From contig NZ_BSTM01000014.1 in the NCBI RefSeq assembly GCF_030269515.1, positions 31,007 to 73,639 of the forward strand: 42,633 nucleotides of DNA. The letters are read 5' to 3'. This DNA is from Actinomadura sp. NBRC 104412. GTDB lineage: Bacteria > Actinomycetota > Actinomycetes > Streptosporangiales > Streptosporangiaceae. The position numbers and the translations under genes are program-made. Below the pieces are notes generated by a model. That model was not told where the DNA came from. It did not search any database and was given only the letters and a program-made list of their open reading frames with translations. Below are positions 33,782 through 41,734 of this stretch, piece by piece. Within the stretch, counting starts at the first letter, position 1. Every line of letters starts with the position of its first letter.

Positions 33782-35212
33782 TTAGGGCGCTGTAAAGGCG
33801 ACCTGTAGTGCCTGCGTGAGGCTGTCCACTTCCATCACTTTCATCCCTTCATAGCTCATCAGTTGCGGGTCCGCGCGCTTGAGGGGGGACCCGTCCCCCA
33901 GTTCGAGCGATCCGCGCGGGACGACCGCGTGCTTGAACCCCAGCCGTGCCGCCTCGCCCAGCCGCCGCTGCACGCCGGGGACGACCCGGACCTCCCCGGC
34001 CAGGCCGACCTCGCCCACCGCGATCAGGCTGCCCGACAGCGACTGCTCCACCGTCGACCCGGCGACCGCCAGCGCCAGCGCCAGGTCGACGGAGGTCTCC
34101 GAGAGCCGCACGCCGCCGACCGTCGAGACGTACACGTCCTTCTCGTGCATGGAGATCTTGCATCGCTGCGCCAGCACGGCCAGCACCATCGCCACGCGCG
34201 AGGTGTCGAGGCCGGACGAGGCGCGGCGCGGCGCGGGCAGGTGCGACTTGGCGACGAGGGCCTGCACCTCGGCGACCAGCGGCCGCCGCCCCTCCAGGGT
34301 CACGGTCACGCACGTCCCCGGCACGGGCTCCTCACGACGGGTCAGGAACAGCCCGCTGGGGTCGGGCAGGCCGACGATGCCCACCTCCGACAGGTCGAAG
34401 CAGCCCAGCTCGTCGGTGGGGCCGTACCGGTTCTTCACCGCGCGGATCATCCGCAGCCTGCTGTGCCGGTCGCCCTCGAAGTACAGGACGACGTCCACCA
34501 GATGCTCCAGCAGGCGCGGCCCGGCGATCGCGCCCTCCTTGGTCACATGGCCGACCAGCACCACCGTGACGCAGCGCTCCTTGGCCACCCGGATGAGGTT
34601 GGCGGCGACCTCGCGGATCTGCGTCACCCCGCCCGGCGCGCCGTCCACCTCGGACGTGCCGATCGTCTGGATCGAGTCCACGACCACCAGCGAGGGCTCC
34701 ACCGCGTCGATGTGCCCCAGGACCGCCGACAGCTCGGTCTCCGCGGCCAGGTACAGGTCGTCGGTGATCGCCCCTACCCGGTCGGCCCGCAGGCGGACCT
34801 GTTCCGCCGACTCCTCGCCCGTCACGTACAGGACGGGTGAACGCTCGGCGGCGTCCCGCCCGTCGGGGGTGGACGCCAGCGCCGCGACCTCAAGGAGCAG
34901 GGTGGACTTCCCGATGCCCGGCTCCCCGGCCAGCAGCAGCACGGCACCGGGCACCATGCCGCCGCCGAGGACCCGGTCCAGCTCGTCCAGGCCGGTGGCC
35001 CGCATGGTCGCCGACCGCACGTCCACCTGGCCGATCGGCCGCGCCGGAGCGCTGACCGGCCCCGCCGTGACGACCCGCGCGGGCGTCGCCGTCCCGGCCT
35101 CGGCGACCGTCCCCCACGTCTGGCACTCCCCGCAACGCCCGACCCACTTGGACGTCTGCCATCCGCACTCCGTACAGCGGTAGGACGCCTTCGCGGTCTT
35201 CGCCCGGCTCAT
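33782..35212 (-). CDS. radA: DNA repair protein RadA (Sms)
   Basis: A 476-residue hexameric DNA helicase acting in recombination-intermediate processing. The N-terminal zinc ribbon has Cys13, Cys16, Cys27 and Cys30. The RecA-like ATPase has Walker A GEPGIGKST (96-104), then VYVTGEESAEQVRLRA and VVDSIQT. The family KNRFG motif reads KNRYG here (VKNRYGPTDELG). A Lon-like C-terminal domain follows (VYVSTVGGVRLSETSVDLAL). GGAG lies 8 bases upstream of ATG 35212. It is followed on the same strand by disA after 115 bases; in Bacillus RadA modulates DisA. Confidence 0.97.
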   Translation of the reverse strand: MSRAKTAKASYRCTECGWQTSKWVGRCGECQTWGTVAEAGTATPARVVTAGPVSAPARPIGQVDVRSATMRATGLDELDRVLGGGMVPGAVLLLAGEPGIGKSTLLLEVAALASTPDGRDAAERSPVLYVTGEESAEQVRLRADRVGAITDDLYLAAETELSAVLGHIDAVEPSLVVVDSIQTIGTSEVDGAPGGVTQIREVAANLIRVAKERCVTVVLVGHVTKEGAIAGPRLLEHLVDVVLYFEGDRHSRLRMIRAVKNRYGPTDELGCFDLSEVGIVGLPDPSGLFLTRREEPVPGTCVTVTLEGRRPLVAEVQALVAKSHLPAPRRASSGLDTSRVAMVLAVLAQRCKISMHEKDVYVSTVGGVRLSETSVDLALALAVAGSTVEQSLSGSLIAVGEVGLAGEVRVVPGVQRRLGEAARLGFKHAVVPRGSLELGDGSPLKRADPQLMSYEGMKVMEVDSLTQALQVAFTAP

Positions 35213-35297
35213 TCGGCTCGCTCCGTCCCCATGCGCGGAAGCGTAGAGCGCGGCTCCGTCATTTCGGGGCCGTCATGTCGGGGTCGTCGTGTCGGGG

Positions 35298-35996
35298 TCA
35301 GGTGTAGCGCCACCACAGGTTGACCGCGTAGTCCACCTCGTGGCCGTCGTGCTCGCGCAGGGCGGCCTCGGCGACCTCCGGCGGGAAGTCGATGCGCAGG
35401 ACGGCCTCAAGGTCGGCACGGCTCTCGAAGGCCCAGCGGAAGGTCAGGGGCGAGCGCTGGTAGCCGCGCCGCGTCCAGAAGCGCTCGACGGCGCGGGGGT
35501 CGTAGGACGGCAGCCAGCGCAGGAACCAGCGGCCGTAGGTCGAGCGGGTGGCGTCGGTGTCGATGATGAAGATCGCGCCGCCGCGCCGTGTCACCCGGTC
35601 GAGCTCGGCCAGGCCGGGCTCGCAGCCGGGACCGAAGAAGTACGCCCAGCGGGCGTGGACGACGTCCACGGAGGCGTCCGGGAGCGGCAGCGCCTGCGCG
35701 GCCCCCACCCGGACGGTGACGTTCGGCACATCGCGCACCCGGCGGCGGGCCGCCGCCGCAAGCCCGCCGTGCGGCTCCACCCCGATCACCTTGGCCGCCT
35801 CGCGGGCGAAGACGGGCAGGTGGAAGCCGGTTCCGCAGCCGACGTCCAGCACCGTGGCGCCGGTCCAGGGGCGGATCGCGCGCATCGCCGAGTCGAGCGT
35901 CCCGTCGGGGTCCACGGCGCGGTTCCCGATTTCGTACACTCGGGGCGAGTTCCAGATGTTCGGGCTCGGCACGGCCCCCGGCGCGATCTCGGCCAT
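35298..35996 (-). CDS. SAM-dependent class I methyltransferase
   Basis: A 232-residue protein. The SAM motif I is TVLDVGCGTGFHLPVF, motif II carries the acidic ribose-binding residue in VIGVEPHGG, and DASVDVVHARWAYFFGPGCE corresponds to motif IV. The later RRGGAIFIIDTD motif resembles ubiquinone/menaquinone methyltransferase-like (Methyltransf_11) proteins. The substrate is unknown. ATG 35996 was chosen because a leaderless -10 (TACGGT) lies 7 bases upstream. It is divergent from the TIM-barrel gene with about 94 bp between starts. Confidence 0.88.
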   Translation of the reverse strand: MAEIAPGAVPSPNIWNSPRVYEIGNRAVDPDGTLDSAMRAIRPWTGATVLDVGCGTGFHLPVFAREAAKVIGVEPHGGLAAAARRRVRDVPNVTVRVGAAQALPLPDASVDVVHARWAYFFGPGCEPGLAELDRVTRRGGAIFIIDTDATRSTYGRWFLRWLPSYDPRAVERFWTRRGYQRSPLTFRWAFESRADLEAVLRIDFPPEVAEAALREHDGHEVDYAVNLWWRYT

Positions 35997-36003
35997 GGAA
36001 ACC

Positions 36004-36009
36004 ACCGTA
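36004..36009 (-). promoter_or_regulatory. -10 box for the methyltransferase gene, leaderless type
   Basis: Minus strand TACGGT, 7 bases, ATG 35996. The divergent -10 at 36076 is 66 bp away. Confidence 0.5.
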
Positions 36010-36075
36010 GTCACTCCGGACGTTAAGAAATCAGGATCACCGCCCGCCGGGTGCCCGAAGGGCCACGCGGGCGCA

Positions 36076-36081
36076 TAGGCT
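36076..36081 (+). promoter_or_regulatory. -10 box for the TIM-barrel gene, leaderless type
   Basis: TAGGCT is followed by 8 bases and GTG 36090, the start chosen for this gene. Confidence 0.4.
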
Positions 36082-36089
36082 TTCGGTGC

Positions 36090-37061
36090 GTGCGCACCGC
36101 CGGGAGGCAGGGGGCCGACGGGCCCGGCGGGCACAGCATCAGGGAACTGCTCAGCGACCAGCCAGGCGAGGGAGCCTTGACCCCGCAGCACAATGGAGCC
36201 GCCACGCCGGCGATCCGGGTACCGGACGCGCCGATCACGCTCTCGACCGCGTCGGTCTATCCGGAGAAGGTGCCGAGCGCCTTCGAGATCGCCGCGCTGC
36301 TGGGCTACGACGGCGTCGAGGTCATGGTCTCGACGGACGCCTCCTCGCAGGACCTCAACGTGCTGCGCCGGCTGTCGGACTACCACCAGGTGCCGATCAA
36401 GTCGATCCACTCGCCCTGCCTGCTGCTGACCCAGCGGGTGTGGGGACGGGAGCCCTGGGGGAAGTTAGTGCGCTCCAAGGAGGTCGCGGAGGCGCTGGGG
36501 GCCGAGGTCGTCGTGGTGCATCCGCCGTTCCGCTGGCAGCGCGAGTACGCCCGCGAGTTCGTCGACGGGCTCGCCCGCATGCAGGAGGAGACCGACGTCC
36601 TGTTCGCCGTGGAGAACATGTTCCCGCTGAAGGCGCGCGGCGCCGAGGCCGGCATGTACCTGCCCGACTGGAACCCGGTCGACCAGGACTACCCCTACGT
36701 CACGCTGGACCTGTCGCACACCGCGGTGTCGGGGTCCGACGCGCTCGCCATGGCGGACGGGCTGGGGCGGCGCCTGCGTCACGTCCACCTCGCCGACGGC
36801 GTCGGTATCACCAACAAGGACGAGCACCTGGTGCCGGGACGGGGCAACCAGCCGTGCGGCCCGATGCTGGAGCGGCTGGCCGAGGACGGCTACCGGGGCC
36901 ACATCTGCCTGGAGGTCAACACGCGCCGCGCCGCAAGCCGCGCCCAGCGTATGGAGGACCTGGCCGAGGCGCTGGCGTTCGCCCGGCTCCACCTGGCCGC
37001 CGCCCACCGCACCTGGGAGGTCACGCCCGCCGGTGAGATCACCCAGCGGAGCCTGCGGTGA
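36090..37061 (+). CDS. Sugar phosphate isomerase/epimerase-like TIM-barrel protein
   Basis: A protein of about 323 residues of the xylose-isomerase-like/AP endonuclease 2 superfamily. STASVYPEKVPSAFEIAALL, VVVHPPFRWQREYA, FAVENMFP, VTLDLSHTAVSG, HVHLADGVG and HICLEVNTRR supply the His, Glu and Asp ligands of a divalent-metal site. Its substrate is unknown; it is a conserved actinobacterial gene. The start is uncertain: GTG 36090 follows a leaderless -10, while TTG 36177 after GAGGGAG would remove a 29-residue poorly conserved leader. The next gene, a TetR regulator, starts 18 bases downstream. Confidence 0.85.
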   Translation: MRTAGRQGADGPGGHSIRELLSDQPGEGALTPQHNGAATPAIRVPDAPITLSTASVYPEKVPSAFEIAALLGYDGVEVMVSTDASSQDLNVLRRLSDYHQVPIKSIHSPCLLLTQRVWGREPWGKLVRSKEVAEALGAEVVVVHPPFRWQREYAREFVDGLARMQEETDVLFAVENMFPLKARGAEAGMYLPDWNPVDQDYPYVTLDLSHTAVSGSDALAMADGLGRRLRHVHLADGVGITNKDEHLVPGRGNQPCGPMLERLAEDGYRGHICLEVNTRRAASRAQRMEDLAEALAFARLHLAAAHRTWEVTPAGEITQRSLR

Positions 37062-37079
37062 CCACCGGGGGCAGCCACG

Positions 37080-37766
37080 GTGCCTGAGCCGGCACGGCCG
37101 CCGCGGCGGCGCGAGCGACCGCAGGGGCCCGAACGGCAGGCACCCGAACGGCGGGCACCCGAACGGCAGGGGCCTGAAGCGGGGCGCCGCTCAGGACGCG
37201 GCCCGGGACGCCGCCCGGGGCCGACCGAGACCCGCGATGCGATCATCGCGGCCGCCCGCGACCTGTTCGCCGAGAAGGGGTACGACGGCGCGTCGCTGCG
37301 CGCCATCGCCCGTGCCGCCGGTGTGGATCCGGCGCTGGTGCACCACTTCTACGGCAACAAGGAGGGCGTGTTCGTGGCGGCCATGCGGTTCCCGATCGAC
37401 CCGTCCCGACTTGTGCCGAGGATTCTGGGGACGACCAGGGACAGGCTTGGCGAGACCATGGTCAGGGTGTTCCTGGAGGTGTGGCGCGATGAGGAGAAGC
37501 GCGCCTCGCTCGTCGCGATGCTGCGTTCGGCGATGACCAACGATCAGATCGCGGTGATGATGCGCCAGTTCATCAGCTCGGCGCTGTTCGCCAAGGCGGC
37601 CGAGATCCACGGCATCCCGCTGCTGCGGATCAACGCGGCGGTGGGCCAGATGATCGGCGTGGCGCTGCTGCGGTACGTGATCAAGGTGGAGCCGATCGCC
37701 TCGGCCACCGAGGACGAACTGGTCGAGCTGCTGGCCCCGGCGGTCCAGCTCCACCTGGCTCCCTGA
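37080..37766 (+). CDS. TetR/AcrR family transcriptional regulator
   Basis: A 228-residue repressor-type protein. The first 45 residues are a very basic tail built partly from a 15-bp DNA repeat (encoding PERQA/PERRA/PERQG, 37127-37175). The helix-turn-helix is at about 50-98 (TRDAIIAAARDLFAEKGYDG, SLRAIARAAGVDPALVHHFY). The remainder is an all-helical ligand-binding and dimerisation domain. GTG 37080 has GGGGG about 7 bases upstream. A terminator and then an ABC exporter whose promoter carries a palindrome follow, so the regulator probably controls that exporter. Confidence 0.93.
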   Translation: MPEPARPPRRRERPQGPERQAPERRAPERQGPEAGRRSGRGPGRRPGPTETRDAIIAAARDLFAEKGYDGASLRAIARAAGVDPALVHHFYGNKEGVFVAAMRFPIDPSRLVPRILGTTRDRLGETMVRVFLEVWRDEEKRASLVAMLRSAMTNDQIAVMMRQFISSALFAKAAEIHGIPLLRINAAVGQMIGVALLRYVIKVEPIASATEDELVELLAPAVQLHLAP

Positions 37767-37781
37767 CGTCTTTCCCCTTGA

Positions 37782-37820
37782 GCGGCAGGTCGCGGGCCTG
37801 CCGCCGGTCGCCTGCCTTTT
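37782..37820 (+). terminator. Terminator after the TetR gene
   Basis: GCGGCAGG pairs with CCTGCCGC across a 7-base loop; a CTTTT run lies 11 bases further on (37815-37820). It separates the regulator transcript from the exporter promoter. Confidence 0.7.
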
Positions 37821-37836
37821 CGCGTTCTGTGGCCCC

Positions 37837-37865
37837 TTGACCGGGCCTTGGTGCGGGCATAAATT
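37837..37865 (+). promoter_or_regulatory. Promoter of the ABC-2 exporter operon, leaderless
   Basis: TTGACC (37837-37842), 17-base spacer, TAAATT (37860-37865), then 6 bases to ATG 37872. It is the best two-box promoter in the window and predicts a transcript starting at or near the ATG. Confidence 0.75.
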
Positions 37866-37866
37866 C

Positions 37867-37881
37867 AACACATGATGAGTT
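37867..37881. promoter_or_regulatory. TetR operator candidate over the exporter start
   Basis: AACACATGATGAGTT is symmetric at 12 of 14 positions about its central G. It covers the expected transcription start and the start codon, where bound repressor would block initiation. Confidence 0.6.
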
Positions 37882-38621
37882 TTAGTCCGAAGGCCGCCGC
37901 CGGGCCCGCGGTGATCGTGCGCGATCTGCGGGTGACACGGGGCGGCAAGGAAGTCCTGCACGGGCTCACGTTCGACGTGCCGCGCGGCTCGGTCGTGGGG
38001 CTGCTCGGCCCGAGCGGCTGCGGCAAGACCACGCTGATGCGGGCGCTCGTGGGCGTGCAGATCGTCAAGGGCGGCGAGGTGACCGTGCTCGGCGAGCCCG
38101 CCGGGTCCAAGGGCCTGCGCCGCCGCGTCGGGTACTCGACCCAGACCCCCGCCGTCTACCTGGACCTGTCCGTACGCGAGAACCTGCGCTACTTCGCCGC
38201 CGTCCTGGGCGCCCCCCGCTCCGACGTCGACCGCGTCATCGACGAGGTCGGGCTCGGCGGCCAGCGCGACCAGGTCGCGGGGACGCTGTCGGGCGGCCAG
38301 CTCAGCCGCGCCAACCTGGCGGTCGCCCTGCTCGGCAGCCCCGAGCTGCTCGTCCTCGACGAGCCGACCGTGGGCCTCGACCCGGTGCTGCGCCAGGAGC
38401 TGTGGACGCTGTTCCGCGGCCTGGCCGACCGCGGCGTGACCCTGGTCGTCTCCAGCCACGTCATGGACGAGGCGGGACGCACCGACCGGCTGCTGCTCAT
38501 GCGCGAGGGGCACATCCTCGCCGACGGCACCCCCGACGGGCTGCGCACCCGCACCTCCACCGCCGACCTGGAGGCCGCGTTCCTGCAACTGATCGCCGAG
38601 CACGCGGGGAGCCACCGATGA
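37872..38621 (+). CDS. ABC-2 type exporter ATP-binding protein (DrrA/NodI-like)
   Basis: A 249-residue ATPase. Walker A is GPSGCGKTT, the Q-loop sits in YSTQTPAVYLDLSVREN, the signature is LSGGQLSRANLAVALL, Walker B LLVLDEPTVGLDP and the switch VVSSHVMDEA. The C-terminal segment resembles exporters of drugs or lipids. It overlaps the permease start by 4 bases (ATGA). There are tandem ATGs (37872 and 37875); the leaderless promoter fits the first. The upstream TetR gene is the likely regulator. Confidence 0.94.
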   Translation: MMSFSPKAAAGPAVIVRDLRVTRGGKEVLHGLTFDVPRGSVVGLLGPSGCGKTTLMRALVGVQIVKGGEVTVLGEPAGSKGLRRRVGYSTQTPAVYLDLSVRENLRYFAAVLGAPRSDVDRVIDEVGLGGQRDQVAGTLSGGQLSRANLAVALLGSPELLVLDEPTVGLDPVLRQELWTLFRGLADRGVTLVVSSHVMDEAGRTDRLLLMREGHILADGTPDGLRTRTSTADLEAAFLQLIAEHAGSHR

Positions 38622-39352
38622 GCATCACGATCACCCTGGCCACGATGCGCCGGATCCTGGGCCAGCTCCGCCACGACCACCGGACGATCGGCCTCATGAT
38701 CGGCGTCCCGTCGCTGCTGATGATCCTGCTGCGCTATGTCTTCGACACTCCCGGAGCCTTTGACCGGATCGGGCCAATGCTGCTGGGGCTGTTCCCGTTC
38801 GTGGTCATGTTCATCGTGACCAGCGTGGGAACGCTGCGCGAACGCACCGGCGGCACGCTGGAACGGCTGATGACGATGCCGACCGGCAAGCTCGACCTGC
38901 TGCTCGGCTACGCCCTGGCGTTCGGCCTGATCACGCTCGTGCAGGTCGGGGTGGTGCTGGGCATCTCGCTGACCTGGCTGGGCCTCGACCTGGTCGGCGC
39001 GGTGTGGTCGCTGGTGCTGGTGGCGGTGCTGAGCGCCCTGCTGGGGATGGCGCTGGGCCTGTTCGCCAGCGCGTTCGCCCGTACCGAGTTCCAGGCGGTG
39101 CAGTTCATGCCCGCGTTCGTGCTGCCACAGGCGCTGCTGTGCGGGTTGCTCGTCCCGCGCGAACGGATGGCGGGCTGGCTTGAGGCGATCTCGAACGTGC
39201 TGCCCCTGTCGTACGCGGTGGACGCGATGCAGCGGGTGACGCGGGAGCCCGACATCTCGCCCGAACTGACCCGCGACGTGCTGATCATCACCGCCTGCAT
39301 GCTCCTGGCCCTGCTTTTGGGTGCGGCGACGCTGCGAAGAAGGACGGATTGA
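38618..39352 (+). CDS. ABC-2 type exporter permease
   Basis: A 244-residue membrane protein with six expected helices: about 24-42, 53-73, 95-120, 128-150, 162-185 and 215-238. LRERTGGTLERLMTMP is the cytoplasmic motif shared by DrrB/NodJ-type permeases, and PAFVLPQALLCGLLVPRERM, then NVLPLSYAVDAMQ, are conserved toward the end. It is translationally coupled to the ATPase gene (ATGA overlap). The complex probably exports a hydrophobic compound. Confidence 0.93.
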   Translation: MSITITLATMRRILGQLRHDHRTIGLMIGVPSLLMILLRYVFDTPGAFDRIGPMLLGLFPFVVMFIVTSVGTLRERTGGTLERLMTMPTGKLDLLLGYALAFGLITLVQVGVVLGISLTWLGLDLVGAVWSLVLVAVLSALLGMALGLFASAFARTEFQAVQFMPAFVLPQALLCGLLVPRERMAGWLEAISNVLPLSYAVDAMQRVTREPDISPELTRDVLIITACMLLALLLGAATLRRRTD

Positions 39353-39425
39353 CTGGAGTTTCCCCGAAGCGGAGCGGAGTTTTCCACAGCCGCCTCACGA
39401 TCTAAATGACCCTGGGAACTGCTGC

Positions 39426-39431
39426 TAATCT
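39426..39431 (+). promoter_or_regulatory. -10 box for the LCP gene, leaderless type
   Basis: TAATCT is followed by 8 bases and ATG 39440. No Shine-Dalgarno sequence is present. Confidence 0.5.
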
Positions 39432-39439
39432 CGCGCTTC

Positions 39440-40636
39440 ATGAATCCCGTTGAGCACCCGGGTTCCCGGCCGCGTTCGTCCGGGGGCCCCGCCGTTCCCG
39501 GCCCCGGTGGCCCGGCCCCGTCGGGGCTCGGTGCCATCCTGCCCGACGGCCCCGACCGCCCCGGCGGGCCGGGCGGGCCGGGCGGGCCAGGTGGTCCCGG
39601 GCAGGGCGGTCTACCAGGGACGCCACGCAAGCGCCGCTGGCCGCGGGTGCTGGCCGCGGTCGGGGTGTTCATCCTGCTGATCGCCCTTGGCACCGGCGGC
39701 CTCATCTGGCAGCGCCAGTCGTCCTACAACGGCAACATCGACCGGCTCCCCGGCGTGATGCCGACCGGGAAGAAGCGTCCGGGCCCGAACGTCACCGGCA
39801 CCGAGAACTGGCTGCTGGTCGGCTCCGACACCCGCGCCGAGGTGGGCACCACCGGCGAGGGCGGCCGGCTCTGGAGGCCGGGCGCCCAGCGGTCGGACAC
39901 GCTGATGCTGCTGCACCTGCCGGCCGACCGCAAAAAGGCGTACGTGATCTCGTTCCCGCGCGACTCCTGGGTGCAGATCCCCGGGTACGGCCCGCAGAAG
40001 ATCAACGCGGCGTTCTCGTTCGGCGGCCCGCCGCTGCTGATCGAGACGGTGGAGAACCTGACCGGGGTCCGCATCGACCACTTCGGCGCGATCGACTTCA
40101 GCGGGTTCAAGGCGATGACCGACGCGCTCGGCGGCGTCGAGGTGACCATCGACCGCGGCAGCTACGACTCGGCCAACAAGGTGCGCTGGGAGGCGGGCAG
40201 GCAGCGGCTGGACGGGGAGCAGGCGCTGCTGTTCGTCCGGCAGCGGTACGGCCTGCCCAACGGCGACTTCGACCGGATCAAGCGGCAACAGGCGTTCCTG
40301 CGGGCGCTGGCGTCCAAGGCCGCGGAGGGCGGCACGATCACCAACCCGCTGAAGCTGGACCGGTTCCTGTCCGCGATGACCAAGTCGATCAGCGTGGACG
40401 ACTCGGTGTCGGCGGGCAAGCTGCGCTCCCTGGCGCTCAGCCTGCGCGGCGTGGGTCCCGGCGATGTCACGTTCCTCACCGCGCCCTACACCGGCACCGG
40501 CCGGCGCGGCAGCCAGAGCGTGGTGCTGCTGGACAAGGCCAAGTCGCAGCTACTGTTCCAGGCGGTGCGCCAAGCGGAGGTCGACAAGTACGTCCAGCGG
40601 TACGGCGGCGCGAACCGCGTCGGCACCGTCTCGTGA
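39440..40636 (+). CDS. LytR-CpsA-Psr (LCP) family cell-wall glycopolymer ligase
   Basis: A 398-residue membrane-anchored enzyme expected to attach teichoic acid-like or other glycopolymers to peptidoglycan. Residues 1-65 are a Pro/Gly-rich cytoplasmic tail (PGGPGGPGG), followed by KRRW and one membrane helix (about 69-88). The extracytoplasmic LCP domain has NWLLVGSDTR, RSDTLMLLHLPADRK, ISFPRDSWVQIPGYGPQKINAAFSF (catalytic Arg and Asp) and VRQRYGLPNGDFDRIKRQQAFL. The short GC-rich tail repeat is at 39569-39600. The gene stands alone between the exporter and proline dehydrogenase. Confidence 0.93.
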   Translation: MNPVEHPGSRPRSSGGPAVPGPGGPAPSGLGAILPDGPDRPGGPGGPGGPGGPGQGGLPGTPRKRRWPRVLAAVGVFILLIALGTGGLIWQRQSSYNGNIDRLPGVMPTGKKRPGPNVTGTENWLLVGSDTRAEVGTTGEGGRLWRPGAQRSDTLMLLHLPADRKKAYVISFPRDSWVQIPGYGPQKINAAFSFGGPPLLIETVENLTGVRIDHFGAIDFSGFKAMTDALGGVEVTIDRGSYDSANKVRWEAGRQRLDGEQALLFVRQRYGLPNGDFDRIKRQQAFLRALASKAAEGGTITNPLKLDRFLSAMTKSISVDDSVSAGKLRSLALSLRGVGPGDVTFLTAPYTGTGRRGSQSVVLLDKAKSQLLFQAVRQAEVDKYVQRYGGANRVGTVS

Positions 40637-40723
40637 GGTTCTCCGCGATTCGGGCCCCTTCTCCGGGCTATTAACCTGAAGATGGCGGGACGGCCGCCGT
40701 TCCGTCCGGAGAAGGGATGGACA

Positions 40724-41644
40724 GTGCTTCGTCAGGTCCTGCTGGCCGCGTCGCACAGCGACCGCGTGCGCAAGCTCGTGGAGACCTCGCCGGTGACCCG
40801 TGACGCGGTGCGCCGTTTCATCCCGGGCGAGACCATGGACCAGGCCCTGGACGTCACCGGAGACCTGACCCGCGAGGGCCTGCTGGTCACGCTGGACGTG
40901 CTGGGCGAGCTGACCCCCGACGCCGGGCAGGCCCAGGCGATGGTCGAGCACTACGTGGAGCTGCTGGAACGGCTGGCCTCGACGGGCCTGGCACAGCAGG
41001 CCGAGGTGTCGCTCAAGCTGACCGCGATCGGGCAGGCGTTCGACGAGGACTTCACGCTGGAGAACGCCCGCCGCGTCTGCACCGCCGCCCGGTCCGCGGG
41101 GACCACGGTCACGCTCGACATGGAGGACCACGAGCACGTCGACTCGACCCTGCGGATCCTGATGGAGCTGCGGCGCGACTTCCCGGACACGGGCGGGGTC
41201 GTCCAGGCGTACCTGCGGCGCGCGGAGGAGCACTGCGCCGAGCTGGCCTACGAGGGCTCGCGGGTGCGGCTGTGCAAGGGGGCCTACGGGGCGCCTGACG
41301 ATGTCGCGTTCACCGACAGGGCCGAGGTCGACAAGTCGTACGTGCGGTGCATGAAAGTGCTGATGGGCGGCAAGGGCTACCCGATGCTGGCCACGCACGA
41401 CCCGAGGCTGGTGGACATCGCGGGGGCGCTGGCCGTCCTGTTCGATCGTGACCCCAGCTCCTTCGAGTACCAGATGCTCTACGGGATCCGCCCGCAGGAG
41501 CAGCGGCGGCTGGCGTCCCAGGGCGCGCGGGTGCGGGTGTACGTCGCGTACGGGGACCAGTGGTACGGCTACTTCATGCGCCGCCTGGCCGAGCGCCCGG
41601 CGAACCTGCGCTTCTTCCTCCGCTCCCTGATGTCGCGGTCCTGA
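40724..41644 (+). CDS. Proline dehydrogenase
   Basis: A 306-residue monofunctional FAD enzyme that oxidises proline to pyrroline-5-carboxylate at the membrane face. VSLKLTAIGQAFDED, VTLDMEDHEHVDSTL, VVQAYLRRAEEHC, VRLCKGAYGAPDDVAF, MLATHDPRL, FEYQMLYGIRP and VYVAYGDQWYGYFMRRLAERP are diagnostic of the PRODH barrel. GTG 40724 was chosen because the family N-terminus (LRQVLLAASHSD) begins there and AAGGGA lies 6 bases upstream. An ATG at 40682 with TATTAA 7 bases before it would add 14 residues and could be a leaderless start. proC follows. Confidence 0.93.
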   Translation: MLRQVLLAASHSDRVRKLVETSPVTRDAVRRFIPGETMDQALDVTGDLTREGLLVTLDVLGELTPDAGQAQAMVEHYVELLERLASTGLAQQAEVSLKLTAIGQAFDEDFTLENARRVCTAARSAGTTVTLDMEDHEHVDSTLRILMELRRDFPDTGGVVQAYLRRAEEHCAELAYEGSRVRLCKGAYGAPDDVAFTDRAEVDKSYVRCMKVLMGGKGYPMLATHDPRLVDIAGALAVLFDRDPSSFEYQMLYGIRPQEQRRLASQGARVRVYVAYGDQWYGYFMRRLAERPANLRFFLRSLMSRS

Positions 41645-41690
41645 CCGGGCGGTCCGGACGCTGCGGGCCGGTGGCGCTCCGTAGGGTCGC

Positions 41691-41696
41691 TAGGCT
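41691..41696 (+). promoter_or_regulatory. -10 box for proC
   Basis: TAGGCT in GTCGCTAGGCTGGGA. Transcription near 41703 would permit either near-leaderless initiation at ATG 41708 or initiation at ATG 41735 with AAGGTG 6 bases upstream. Confidence 0.45.
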
Positions 41697-41734
41697 GGGA
41701 ACGGTCAATGGAATTCCCGTGTCAAGGTGCGTCG

